The position numbers were made by a program, and so were the translations under genes. Below, piece by piece: positions 42,873 through 53,976 of a stretch of 64,000 nt of DNA. The stretch's first letter is position 1, and each line of letters starts with the position of its first letter. The stretch is from an uncultured Erythrobacter sp. GTDB taxonomy: Bacteria > Pseudomonadota > Alphaproteobacteria > Sphingomonadales > Sphingomonadaceae. The DNA is taken from NCBI GenBank assembly GCA_937969505.1, contig CALBWA010000009.1, positions 1-64,000 on the forward strand. The letters are read 5' to 3'. Under the pieces are notes generated by a model that saw only the letters and a program-made list of their open reading frames with translations, was not told where the DNA came from and did not search any database.

Positions 42873-44603
42873 ATGAAGATTGCTGGACTGATGGCTCTGG
42901 CGATCGCGCTGCTTTCACTGGTTGCGGCCGTAAGCGCGGCCACACGGCCTAGCAAACCTGCGATAAACAGTGTTGACGCTGCGGAACCTGCACCAACCTC
43001 ACAAAGTGGCTTCGAATACGGGCGCGCTATAGACAAACTCGCGGACGCACCCCTTGTCAGTTTGAATGACAAAACAGGCAAGTTGCAGTACGCGCTTTAC
43101 GCCAACCATAACCAAAAAAATGCCGACCATATGGTCCCAGACTTTTCCTATGCGGGTTATGGCGGCGGAGGTGTGGCCCTTCCTCAGTATGATAGTATTG
43201 AAGTCAAACAGACGCTGTCTGCGGCTCCGGGAGACAACCGCGCATCAATTCAAGCTGCGATTAACAGGGTTGCCGCGCTGCCCGAAGATCGACGCGGTAT
43301 TCGCGGAGCGGTTCTGCTCGAAGCAGGCGAATATCAAGTCAGCGGTCCTCTCGAAATCACATCAAGCGGTGTGATATTGCGCGGTTCGGGCCAGGGCGCG
43401 CGCGGCACGGTCTTGATTGCAACTACGAGAACGCCACGAACTACATTCCTATCCGTGCGCGGCGAAGGCGACGGGCGCCTGCCGAAAGAAGCCACTACAC
43501 CTCTGCGTACTAATATTGTGCAAGGCTATGTGCCAGTCGGGACGATCAGCGTCGAGGTAGCCGATGCGTCAGGTTACCGGACTGGGAATGCCATCGCGAT
43601 CGTTCGAACGCCGAATGCAAACTGGGTCGGCAGCGATGGAATAGATACTGCTCAATTTGGCTGGGAAGCTGATAGCTACGCACTTGCGGTTGAGCGCACG
43701 GTTGTGTCTGTATCAGGAAATAGAATTACTTTTGATGCCCCAATTACAGATACAATTGAAGAACAGTTTGGCGGTGGATTCGTTTACCGGACCGACACAT
43801 CAGAAAGACTGCAACAAGTTGGTATCGAAAATTTGCGTTTGCAGACGCTCGATTATGAAGATGTGAGCCGGGAAGATCGCGCCTCGTTCGCAATCGCCTT
43901 CCGGGAGGTAGAGAACAGCTGGGTACGTGACGTAACTTCTCGGTTCTTTTCCCGTGCTTTCAATTTTTATGATGGATCACGTTTCAATACGATGCAGGAT
44001 GTTGCGTTCATTGATCCTGATTTTGAAGTCGTTGGCGGGCAACATTACGCGTTCGACTTTAACGATGCTGGACAAAACCTTTTTCAGCGCTGTTACAGCC
44101 GTGAAGGGCGCCACAGCTTCACATCAGGCTCTCGTGCGACGGGCCCCAATGTGTTTTTGGATTGTCTCGCAGAGAACAGCACCAACGACAGCGGCCCGCA
44201 TCATAGGTGGGCGACAGGAACGCTATACGACAACGTAAGCGACAGCTTATTGCGTGTCCAAAATCGTGCCAATTCCGGAGGAGGGCACGGTTGGGCTGGG
44301 GCGCAACAAATGATTTGGAACAGCGCCCTAGAAGAATATGTTCTGCAGACGCCGCCTCACGCTATGAATTGGGCAGTGGGCATCACTGGTGGGCGCATCA
44401 TTGGCCGCTTCTCACCACAAGAAGCGATTGGAATAATCCAAAGTCAGGATAGCTACACTCCGGTTCGCAGTCTGTACCTTAAGCAGTTGGAGGATCGCTT
44501 GGGTCCGCAGGCTGTAAGAAATACTGCCGTCGCCGCGCAGCTGAACGGACAGATTTGGAACGAGCTTTCATCTTGGCGTGGCGAAGGTAAGTTTCGTCCG
44601 TAG
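42873..44603 (+). CDS. secreted right-handed beta-helix (pectate-lyase-like) protein
   Basis: Signal peptide, repeated short beta-strand pattern, ILRGSGQGARGTVL, SGPHHRWATGTLYDNV, NSGGGHGWAGAQQMIWNS. Confidence 0.7.
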   Translation: MKIAGLMALAIALLSLVAAVSAATRPSKPAINSVDAAEPAPTSQSGFEYGRAIDKLADAPLVSLNDKTGKLQYALYANHNQKNADHMVPDFSYAGYGGGGVALPQYDSIEVKQTLSAAPGDNRASIQAAINRVAALPEDRRGIRGAVLLEAGEYQVSGPLEITSSGVILRGSGQGARGTVLIATTRTPRTTFLSVRGEGDGRLPKEATTPLRTNIVQGYVPVGTISVEVADASGYRTGNAIAIVRTPNANWVGSDGIDTAQFGWEADSYALAVERTVVSVSGNRITFDAPITDTIEEQFGGGFVYRTDTSERLQQVGIENLRLQTLDYEDVSREDRASFAIAFREVENSWVRDVTSRFFSRAFNFYDGSRFNTMQDVAFIDPDFEVVGGQHYAFDFNDAGQNLFQRCYSREGRHSFTSGSRATGPNVFLDCLAENSTNDSGPHHRWATGTLYDNVSDSLLRVQNRANSGGGHGWAGAQQMIWNSALEEYVLQTPPHAMNWAVGITGGRIIGRFSPQEAIGIIQSQDSYTPVRSLYLKQLEDRLGPQAVRNTAVAAQLNGQIWNELSSWRGEGKFRP

Positions 44604-44797
44604 GAAACGCACGCAATTGGGCTCATATCAGGCGCTATCCAAGTCACCCCCAAAGCAGACCACACACTTTCCTACTGCCAGTGCCATCGCGTAAATCGGT
44701 CCGATGCTGATGCCGCTCTTCCCGCTTGTAACACCCCGGATACCGGGCAAATCAGCCCTCACACCTTTTTGCCTTCAGGACTGTGTAACATGTGTAA

Positions 44798-46198
<1,401 letters not shown>

Positions 46199-46218
46199 TG
46201 GACATGCGGAGCAGGGCT

Positions 46219-46596
46219 TTAGTCCTGCTTCTCGTTCAGCAGAGCGATCTGCACCTCCAGGCGCTTGATCTCGCGCAGGATGGTAATCATGTTCATGCGG
46301 CTGAACATCCATTGCTTGGCAAAGCCGATCACCACCAGCAGGGCGACGCCTGAAATCGCCCACAGCGCGTGCAGGATAGGATGATCGGTGGAATGGGCCA
46401 CCTGCCAGATGACAAACAGGAATGCGATGCCCAGCACAGTCGTGAAGCCGAAAATCAGCTTGGCCCAACCACCCAATGGCCCCTTCCAGCTGTCGCCGAT
46501 CTGCTGGAACAGACCGCGCTCTGAGTCGAGATTGGCGAGGAATTCGCGATCATCAGCGTCCAGCGCCTGGGCAATGATATCGTCTTTATCGGTCAT
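46219..46596 (-). CDS. small membrane protein (DUF6768-like) downstream of ECF sigma gene
   Basis: 125 aa, charged N-terminus, two TM segments; overlaps the end of the sigma factor gene. Confidence 0.7.
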   Translation of the reverse strand: MTDKDDIIAQALDADDREFLANLDSERGLFQQIGDSWKGPLGGWAKLIFGFTTVLGIAFLFVIWQVAHSTDHPILHALWAISGVALLVVIGFAKQWMFSRMNMITILREIKRLEVQIALLNEKQD

Positions 46597-47203
46597 GGGT
46601 CTTCTCCTGTGGGATGTCCGGATTGAGAGCGGCTTTCAACTTGCGCCGCGCGTGGAAAAGGCGGGATTTGGCAGTGCCCGTCGGGATGGATTGCACGGCT
46701 GCGATTTCAGGCAGGGTCAGCCCCTCGACGAAGTAGAGGTGAGCGGCCAATCGCTGGTCAGGGGGAAGCCGGGCGAAGGCCTGGTTGATGGCTGCGCGGT
46801 CATCTGCTGATGGAGGCAAGCCCGCGGCGCGTGACGTCAGTGCGTCATCATCGCTGGCAAGATTGTCGCGCTCCTTGATCGCAATGGCAATCTGGTCAGC
46901 TCCTTTGCGGCGCATGATACCAAAGGCCCATGCCGGGAAGTATGAAGGCTGGCGCAATCCGGCAATCCCGCGCCAGATGCCCTCCCAGCAATCCTGTGCC
47001 AACTGTTCGGCCTGTGCAGCATCACCGGTGTAGCGGCGCGCACTGCGCAGCAAGCGCGGGTTCCAGCGGCGGAACAGGCGCTCTGCAGCTGCCCGGTCAC
47101 CCTGTTGCACCAGGGTGACCAGCAATTCGTCGAACAGATCGGCTGATGAAACCTGGCTTGAACGCGTGCGCTTGGGCGCGGCAAAGGTGTCGGATCGTGC
47201 CAT
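46586..47203 (-). CDS. ECF (sigma-70 family) RNA polymerase sigma factor
   Basis: Region 2 (LFRRWNPRLLRSARRYTGDAAQAEQLAQDCWEGIWRG) and region 4 (LPPDQRLAAHLYFVEGLTLPEIAAVQSIPTGTAKSRLFHARRKLKAAL). Confidence 0.92.
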   Translation of the reverse strand: MARSDTFAAPKRTRSSQVSSADLFDELLVTLVQQGDRAAAERLFRRWNPRLLRSARRYTGDAAQAEQLAQDCWEGIWRGIAGLRQPSYFPAWAFGIMRRKGADQIAIAIKERDNLASDDDALTSRAAGLPPSADDRAAINQAFARLPPDQRLAAHLYFVEGLTLPEIAAVQSIPTGTAKSRLFHARRKLKAALNPDIPQEKTHDR

Positions 47204-47332
47204 CACAGGGATAGTCCGACCCTAGAGCCAAAGGGTTCATTTGATTCATGAAATATCGGGAAATCAGCAAAAATTCTTGACCTGATCATCATTTGTTCTA
47301 CTTTTGTACGTAATTCAACGGAGGCTGATTCG

Positions 47333-48307
47333 ATGACGCAGGCAGATTTTTCTTACGCAGCGATTGGCGATGCGGCGGGTCTGACTGCGCGCGTATCTGT
47401 TTTTTCGGACAGACCTTATTTGCGCGAGCATATTGCAGATGATCTGCGCGGTGCCGGGTTCCAGCTGGGGCAGGGCGGCAATGTGGCGACCCTTCTTGAT
47501 GGTGAGACGACGGTGCTGGGCGATGTGGTGATGCTGGATTGCCCGATGGTGGATGCTGCGGCGATGGCATCGCTTTCGCGGCTGGATATGCGAGTTGCGA
47601 GATCGGGGGCGCAATTGATCGTATCCACATCTCTGGATGCGCTGGATGCGGTGTTCTCATGCTTTGATCAGTCGGCGCCGCAGATTCTGGTCGATGCGTC
47701 GCGTGCGGAACGCATGGTAGCGGTTGGCCGAATTCTGGGGACGGTTATGGGCTCGCGAGTGCGCGAATTGTCCGAGGCTGACAGGATCGCATTGCTCCAC
47801 CTGACCGAGCAGGTCGACGCGATTGCGCGGCGCAGGGAAACGATGGAAGGCACTGCCTACTCTGCACCAGTGGGCGTGGCTGACCGGTCATCGGATTTTG
47901 CGCATCAGGATGGTGAAGCCGATCAATCCCGGACTCGCCGTTCGGTGGCTCCGCCGCTGCCCGACCCGCGGCTCGTGCGCCGTATGATCCGGCAAAGGCA
48001 AGATCGCAGGCGTTTTTTCGATGCCGAATTGTTCGCCGATCCTGCCTGGGACATGTTGCTGGATCTGACTGCGGCTCATGCAGAACATCAACGTGTCTCA
48101 GTCAGTTCGCTGTGCATTGCTTCAGGTGTGCCGCCGACCACCGCACTGCGCTGGATCAAGCAGATGACTGAAACCGGGTTGTTTGAGCGGGTTGAGGATA
48201 GCAGCGACAAGCGCCGCGTGTTTATCTCGTTGAGCAGCGCGGCGGTGGACGCGATGGCGCGCTATTTCGCTGAAGTGATGCACGAATCGATGGCTGCCGC
48301 TGCCTAG
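47333..48307 (+). CDS. MarR-like winged-helix regulator with N-terminal receiver-like region
   Basis: C-terminal wHTH (VSSLCIASGVPPTTALRWIKQMTETGLFERVEDSSDKRRVFISLSS); N-terminus ARVSVFSDRPYLREHIADDLRGAGF...VVMLDCPMV. Confidence 0.7.
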   Translation: MTQADFSYAAIGDAAGLTARVSVFSDRPYLREHIADDLRGAGFQLGQGGNVATLLDGETTVLGDVVMLDCPMVDAAAMASLSRLDMRVARSGAQLIVSTSLDALDAVFSCFDQSAPQILVDASRAERMVAVGRILGTVMGSRVRELSEADRIALLHLTEQVDAIARRRETMEGTAYSAPVGVADRSSDFAHQDGEADQSRTRRSVAPPLPDPRLVRRMIRQRQDRRRFFDAELFADPAWDMLLDLTAAHAEHQRVSVSSLCIASGVPPTTALRWIKQMTETGLFERVEDSSDKRRVFISLSSAAVDAMARYFAEVMHESMAAAA

Positions 48308-48332
48308 GTTGCTGCAACAGCGCGCCTGCGCT

Positions 48333-49193
48333 TCAATCAGGCTGATACCTCAGGATCACGGTCAGCGTGTGATCCATGGCCTGTTCTGCGAACTGATGAG
48401 CAGCCACTGGGCAAAGGGGCGCGACACCCTCGGCTCTGTTTGCATTGATGCAGGCTGATTGCGGGCATTGCACGCGAATGGCATCAGCGCGCGCGCGGGC
48501 CATGATTGCACCGGGAACTGGACCAATGGCGCACACTGCGTCAGCCTCTCCCAATGCGCGGGCCTGACGCAGGGTCAGATCATCAGGATCGGCGCTGGTG
48601 ATGCAAAATTCGAAGACTTCGCTCGCCTTGGGTGCGGCCTCTCCACTGAAATGACTTGCGACCCGTGCGTGGCTTTCTGGGTCAAACGGATCAAGCGCGC
48701 CCCCTTCGCGTAAAGCATCATCAATGGCGCGTCTGCGATCGGCTCCTTCCGGGAAGGCCTTGCGAAGGGCTGGTCGCGCAGCAAACAGCGCATTGGCCAG
48801 TTTGCCCAGAGTTTCTGGCAGGATCCGCTCCAGCCTCAGGCGCACATGCTTGGCCAACCCGGCAGAGGCACCTCCGGTGCCGACGGCAATCAGCAGCGGG
48901 TCGCGATCGAGTATGCTGGGAGTGGTAAAGTCGCACAGATCGGGGCGATCAACCACATTCACCAGCAATCCGGCGCAGCGCAAATTGATCGCGGCTGTCT
49001 CGCACGCCTTTGCATCGTCATAGGCAATGAAGGCTAGGCGCACGCCTTCATCAATCGCTTGCTGCTGATCGGTGATGATCCGCCCACCGGCGCGTTTGAC
49101 CAATCGGACCTTGGGCTCAGCGGCCGCCCCATCTCCCAGCACAAGCACACCCTGGCCTGCAATCTGGTGGAACAGGGGCAGCGACTTGATCAT
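48333..49193 (-). CDS. precorrin-2 dehydrogenase/sirohydrochlorin ferrochelatase-like protein with C-terminal SUMT remnant
   Basis: SLPLFHQIAGQGVLVLGDGAAAEPKVRLVKRAGGRI, CETAAINLRCAGLLVNVVDRPDLCDFTTPSILDRDPLLIAVGTGGASAGLAKHVRLRLE. Confidence 0.88.
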   Translation of the reverse strand: MIKSLPLFHQIAGQGVLVLGDGAAAEPKVRLVKRAGGRIITDQQQAIDEGVRLAFIAYDDAKACETAAINLRCAGLLVNVVDRPDLCDFTTPSILDRDPLLIAVGTGGASAGLAKHVRLRLERILPETLGKLANALFAARPALRKAFPEGADRRRAIDDALREGGALDPFDPESHARVASHFSGEAAPKASEVFEFCITSADPDDLTLRQARALGEADAVCAIGPVPGAIMARARADAIRVQCPQSACINANRAEGVAPLCPVAAHQFAEQAMDHTLTVILRYQPD

Positions 49194-50464
49194 GTGAGGA
49201 AATCGGGCACGCGCTCAGCATCCATGATGGCGCTGGCATCTATCCGGTCGGCAACGACAGCGAACTGGTCACCATCCACCATCACTTCTGCGACAAAGCC
49301 GCGCGAATTGTAGCTGGAGGCCATGGTCGCGCCATAGGCACCGGCCGTGCGGAACACAGCCAGGTCACCATTGGCCATCGCATCGCACTCGCGGTCGCGG
49401 GCGAACGTGTCACCCGTTTCGCAGATCGGTCCGACGATATTGGCAACCATCCGCTCGCCATGCGGCTCGACAGCATCGAAATCATGCCAGGCGCCATAAA
49501 GAGCAGGGCGAGCCAGATCGTTCATCGCCGCATCGACGATCACAAAGGGTGGTCCATTGCCGCCGCGTTTGACCCGCACGACACGGGTCAACAGCACGCC
49601 CGCATTGCCCGCGATAACGCGCCCGGGTTCAAAGGTCAGTTTTACATCCCAGCCCTTGGTGGCGCGGGCGACCATGGCCCCGTATTCTGCAGGTGAAGGG
49701 GGATTCTCATCGGCCTTGTAGGGCACACCCAACCCGCCACCTAGGTCGACATGGGTAATCGAGTGTCCAGCTGCGCGCAGATCGCTGACCAATGTCCCGA
49801 TCTTGGCAAAGGCGGTTTCCAAAGGTTCCAGATCGAGCAGCTGGCTGCCGATATGGATGGCCACGCCGCGCAGATTGAGGCCGGGCAGACCAGCCAGCTC
49901 ATCAAACAATTCGCGTGCGCGCATCAGCGGCACACCGAACTTGTTTTCCGCCTTGCCGGTCGAGATTTTCTCGTGAGTTTTGGCATCAACATCGGGATTG
50001 ATCCGCAAGACGGCATCGGCCACTTCGCCGCGCCGAACTGCGATTGCCGACAATTCCTCTCCCTCTTCGCGCGATTCGATATTGAACTGTCCGATTTTCT
50101 TATCGAGGCCCAGTTCCAGCTCAGCCAAAGTCTTACCCACGCCGCTGAACACGATGTCCTGCGGCGCCATACCCGCAGCCAATGCGCGAACCAGTTCCCC
50201 GCCAGACACAACATCGGCACCAAAGCCCTGTCTTTGCAGAACTTTCAGGACTGAAAGATTGGGATTGGATTTCACTGCAAAGGCACACAGGGGCGCACGA
50301 TCGCCCGAACCCAGCGGCGCCAGCGCTGCTGAAAAGACCTGTGCATGGCGTTCCAGCGTTGCGCGTGAATAGACATAGACAGGTGTACCAACTTCCTCGG
50401 CAATCCGTGTCAGGGGAACGTCTTCGGCATGAAGAACGCCGTCGCGCAGGGCAAAATGATCCAT
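49190..50464 (-). CDS. lysA: diaminopimelate decarboxylase
   Basis: GTPVYVYSRATLERH, CAFAVKSNPNLSVLKVL, HIGSQLLDLEP, FEPGRVIAGNAGVLLTRV; ATG at 50464 in frame. Confidence 0.95.
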   Translation of the reverse strand: MDHFALRDGVLHAEDVPLTRIAEEVGTPVYVYSRATLERHAQVFSAALAPLGSGDRAPLCAFAVKSNPNLSVLKVLQRQGFGADVVSGGELVRALAAGMAPQDIVFSGVGKTLAELELGLDKKIGQFNIESREEGEELSAIAVRRGEVADAVLRINPDVDAKTHEKISTGKAENKFGVPLMRARELFDELAGLPGLNLRGVAIHIGSQLLDLEPLETAFAKIGTLVSDLRAAGHSITHVDLGGGLGVPYKADENPPSPAEYGAMVARATKGWDVKLTFEPGRVIAGNAGVLLTRVVRVKRGGNGPPFVIVDAAMNDLARPALYGAWHDFDAVEPHGERMVANIVGPICETGDTFARDRECDAMANGDLAVFRTAGAYGATMASSYNSRGFVAEVMVDGDQFAVVADRIDASAIMDAERVPDFLT

Positions 50465-50474
50465 CAGTATGCTC

Positions 50475-50738
50475 TTATTCTGGGGGGAGATCGAAAGGGT
50501 CGTCTTCACGCTCTTCGGAACGGCGCCGCAATTCAACGCTGCGTTCTGGGGCTGCCAGCGTTTCCATGACAAGCAATTCTTCAGAATCGGGTTGGGTTTC
50601 CTGGCCGTAGGGGGCAGGCGGAAGGCTTTGTCCGGCCAGCGGCACAAGGTCGGCGCGCTGACCACATGCGCCAAGCACAACTGCGATGGCGGCGATGGCG
50701 CCGCCGCGCAGGATTGCCTGTTTGGTCATCGCCATCAT
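50475..50738 (-). CDS. small lipoprotein encoded between argH and lysA (LptM/YifL-like position)
   Basis: [16 protein letters not shown] lipobox, 87 aa; ATG overlaps the argH stop. Confidence 0.6.
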   Translation of the reverse strand: MMAMTKQAILRGGAIAAIAVVLGACGQRADLVPLAGQSLPPAPYGQETQPDSEELLVMETLAAPERSVELRRRSEEREDDPFDLPPE

Positions 50739-52156
50739 TGCACCTGCCCTTCTGCCAGTCGGGTCCGGGCTCTTTCGACCTGATGCCTGACCTGTTCCGG
50801 CGCAGTCCCTCCATAGGAATTGCGCGCGGCAACCGAGGCATCGACCGACAGGGCGTTGTACACGCGATCGTCTATCCGGCTGTCGATTGCGCGCAGCTTT
50901 TCCAAAGGTACCTGGTCGAGCATCAATTCTTCGCTCTCGGCCAGTTTGACCACAGCGCCGGTGATATGATGCGCCTCGCGGAAAGGAATGTCCGCCTCTG
51001 TTACCAGCCAATCGGCCAAGTCGGTTGCGGTGGCATAACCCAGTTCAGCCGCTTGCCGCATCCGGTCGGTGTTGAATGTGCTGTCCGCAACCATCCCGGT
51101 CATCGCCGCGATTGACAGGGCAAGCAGGCTGGCTGCTTCAAAAACAGGCGGTTTGTCGTCCTGCATATCCTTGGAATAGGCGAGCGGCAGGCCCTTCATT
51201 GTAACCATCAGCGCGGTGGCCGCGCCAATAATGCGCCCGGCGTGCCCCCGGACCAGCTCGGCCGCGTCCGGGTTCTTCTTCTGCGGCATGATCGAGCTGC
51301 CGGTGCTGAGCGTATCTGGCAGACGCACAAAACCGAAAGGCTGGCTGGCCCAGATGATGAACTCCTCTGCCAGGCGCGACAAATGCAAAGAGCATTGGCT
51401 GGCGGCCATCAGATAATCGAGGGCAAAGTCCCTGTCCGATACAGCATCAAGGCTGTTGGCAGTTGGCCGATCAAAGCCCAGCGCATCGCTGGTCGCCTGC
51501 CGGTCAATCGGGAAACCGGTGCCCGCAAGGGCGGCAGATCCCAATGGCGATTCATTCATTCTGCGCCGCGCATCGGCCAGACGCGAACGGTCTCGTGCGA
51601 TCATCTCGTAATAGGCGAGCAAATGATGGCCCAGCGTTACGGGCTGGGCGGTTTGCAAATGGGTGAATCCTGGCATGATGCTGGCGGCGTGTTCATCCGC
51701 GCGTTCAACCAGCGCGGATTGCAGCGCGCGAAGCCCGTCATCCAGATCGTCAAAAGACTGGCGCACCCACAGGCGAAAATCGGTCGCCACCTGATCATTG
51801 CGACTGCGCGCCGTGTGCAAGCGGCCAGCCACCGGACCGATCAGTTCGGCAAGGCGGCTTTCGGTGGTCATGTGAATGTCTTCAAGGTCCCAATCTTCGG
51901 GAACGCCATCGCTGGCATATTCTGCGGCGACCTGATCCAGCCCTTGGCTGATGGTAGCAGCATCCTCGGCTGTAATGATGCCCTGCGCGCCGAGCATAGC
52001 GACATGCGCCTTGGAAGCGGCGATATCCTGGCTCCACAATGCCTTGTCGAACGGAATCGAGGCATTGATTTCGCGCATGATCGCGCTAGGTCCGTCTGCG
52101 AACCTGCCGCCCCACATTTGATTGGAGCCTGCCGTGTCTTTGCGCTTTTCGTTCAT
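50735..52156 (-). CDS. argH: argininosuccinate lyase
   Basis: [46 protein letters not shown]; start may be the internal ATG at about 52117. Confidence 0.96.
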   Translation of the reverse strand: MNEKRKDTAGSNQMWGGRFADGPSAIMREINASIPFDKALWSQDIAASKAHVAMLGAQGIITAEDAATISQGLDQVAAEYASDGVPEDWDLEDIHMTTESRLAELIGPVAGRLHTARSRNDQVATDFRLWVRQSFDDLDDGLRALQSALVERADEHAASIMPGFTHLQTAQPVTLGHHLLAYYEMIARDRSRLADARRRMNESPLGSAALAGTGFPIDRQATSDALGFDRPTANSLDAVSDRDFALDYLMAASQCSLHLSRLAEEFIIWASQPFGFVRLPDTLSTGSSIMPQKKNPDAAELVRGHAGRIIGAATALMVTMKGLPLAYSKDMQDDKPPVFEAASLLALSIAAMTGMVADSTFNTDRMRQAAELGYATATDLADWLVTEADIPFREAHHITGAVVKLAESEELMLDQVPLEKLRAIDSRIDDRVYNALSVDASVAARNSYGGTAPEQVRHQVERARTRLAEGQVQ

Positions 52157-52709
52157 GATTGTGTTTTCAACATTGTTTCTTGGCGCCTGCGATAGGGCCG
52201 AGGAACAGCCTGCGCAACCTCAAGCAGAGGCAACTCCGCCGCCACACCCATTGCTGAGTGGGACGATTGACCGGCAATTTGCCGGAACTTTGATGCCTGA
52301 CGTGGTCGTGTCGGATCCTGATGGTCGTGAAATCAATTTGGCAGCAATGCAGGGCGAGCCGGTTCTGTTAAACCTGTGGGCGACATGGTGCGCCCCTTGC
52401 GTGGTTGAAATGCCGCTGCTCGATAATCTGGCGGACAAGATGGAAGGCAGGCTACGCGTCGTGACTGTCAGCGAAGACATCCGCGGCGCCGAGCTGGTCG
52501 AACCCTTCTTTGCCGAGAAGCAGTTCCGCAATCTGGAACCCTGGCTTGACCCCGATAATGAATTGGGCACCGCGCTCAGCAAATATGGCGTGTTACCAAT
52601 GACTGTTCTGTTTGATGCCAGCGGGCAGGAAGTGTTCCGCGTTCCGGGTGGTTACCCCTGGGACAGCGAAGAAACCATCGCGCAGATCGAGGAAGCGATC
52701 GGGGGATAG
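52134..52709 (+). CDS. TlpA-family thioredoxin-like lipoprotein
   Basis: Lipobox [28 protein letters not shown] (CxxC). Confidence 0.88.
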   Translation: MSLRFSFMIVFSTLFLGACDRAEEQPAQPQAEATPPPHPLLSGTIDRQFAGTLMPDVVVSDPDGREINLAAMQGEPVLLNLWATWCAPCVVEMPLLDNLADKMEGRLRVVTVSEDIRGAELVEPFFAEKQFRNLEPWLDPDNELGTALSKYGVLPMTVLFDASGQEVFRVPGGYPWDSEETIAQIEEAIGG

Positions 52710-52739
52710 GGCGTGTGCCACATTGACGGGGAAGGGCCG

Positions 52740-52815
52740 TGGTGGGCGATGACAGGCTCGAACTGCCGACCCTCTCGGTGTAAACGAGATGCTCTACCAA
52801 CTGAGCTAATCGCCC
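52740..52815 (-). tRNA. tRNA-Val (anticodon TAC)
   Basis: Reverse complement GGGCGATTAGCTCAGTTGGTAGAGCATCTCGTTTACACCGAGAGGGTCGGCAGTTCGAGCCTGTCATCGCCCACCA; encoded CCA. Confidence 0.97.
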
Positions 52816-52900
52816 CACGGAAGCGCGCTATCTAACGCCTCTTTTCGTAAAATCAATTGCCTTCTGGTATGAATCTTCACCCGCAGCTATCGCGGCCTGC

Positions 52901-53893
52901 ATGAACAAGGCGGCAAACATCCTGATTTTGGCCACTGGCGGCACCATTGCCGGCACCGCGGGAGCAGCACTGAAGCGCGATTACCGGCCCGGGCAGATCG
53001 GCATTGATGCCTTTATCGATCAGGCCGAAGCGATGGGCGTGCCAGCGCGGCTGACGGGAAAAGAGATTGCCGCCATCGGGTCAGAGGACATTGGCCCGGA
53101 CATCTGGCGCAAACTGCATTCGGCTTGTTCCGCAGCGATGGTGGACCCGGGTGTGGACGGGGTGGTGATCACCCATGGGACCGACACGGCTGAGGAAACT
53201 GCGCTGTTGCTCGATCTGACCCTGCCAACCAATAAACCGGTGGTGCTGGTGGGCGCGATGCGCCCCGCAGACGCGGTCGGAAGTGATGGAATGCGTAACT
53301 TTATCAATGCGGTTCGGGTGGCAAGCGATCCCGACGCTTCGGGGAGAGGCGTGTTGCTGGTAATGAGCGACCGGGTGATCTCGGCCCGCGATGCGCGCAA
53401 GGCGCGGACCACCGGAACCGATGCCTTTCGCGGGTTTCCGCGCGATTCGGTTGGCAGCGTGACGCCCAGCTCGCTCGATTGGTTTGGTGATCCATGGGCG
53501 ACTGACCGTCCAGCGCGCTTTGACTTTCCCGATGCCTTTCCCATCGTCCCGATCCTGCATGCCTACGCCGGGATGCAGCCTGAGCTGGTCGATTGCCTGA
53601 TTGGCGGAACGGGGGAGCGGGCATCGGGGCTTGTGCTGGCGGGATTCGGTGATGGCAATGCCCCTGCGGCGATCCGCGATGCTTTGGCCAAGACTGCCCG
53701 GAACGGAACGGTAATTGTCCGTGCCAGTCGTGTGGATGAAGGGCTGGTCGACCGCGACGACGAGGACACTGGCGCAGGCTTTGTGGCGGCTCGCGGCCTC
53801 AACGCGGTCAAGGCGCGGATATTGCTGCAGGTGATGCTGGCGAGCGGGATCAGCGACCCCGCTGTTATCCAGCAAGCTTTTGATCGGCGTTAG
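52901..53893 (+). CDS. L-asparaginase
   Basis: ILATGGTIAGTAG, VDGVVITHGTDTAEETALLLDLTL. Confidence 0.93.
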   Translation: MNKAANILILATGGTIAGTAGAALKRDYRPGQIGIDAFIDQAEAMGVPARLTGKEIAAIGSEDIGPDIWRKLHSACSAAMVDPGVDGVVITHGTDTAEETALLLDLTLPTNKPVVLVGAMRPADAVGSDGMRNFINAVRVASDPDASGRGVLLVMSDRVISARDARKARTTGTDAFRGFPRDSVGSVTPSSLDWFGDPWATDRPARFDFPDAFPIVPILHAYAGMQPELVDCLIGGTGERASGLVLAGFGDGNAPAAIRDALAKTARNGTVIVRASRVDEGLVDRDDEDTGAGFVAARGLNAVKARILLQVMLASGISDPAVIQQAFDRR

Positions 53894-53976
53894 TTTGGAG
53901 AGCGATGACTGATTCGCCGCGCCTCGCGTAAAAAACTGACATTCAGCTTACGACCCAATTGCTGAAGTTGGTTTTC

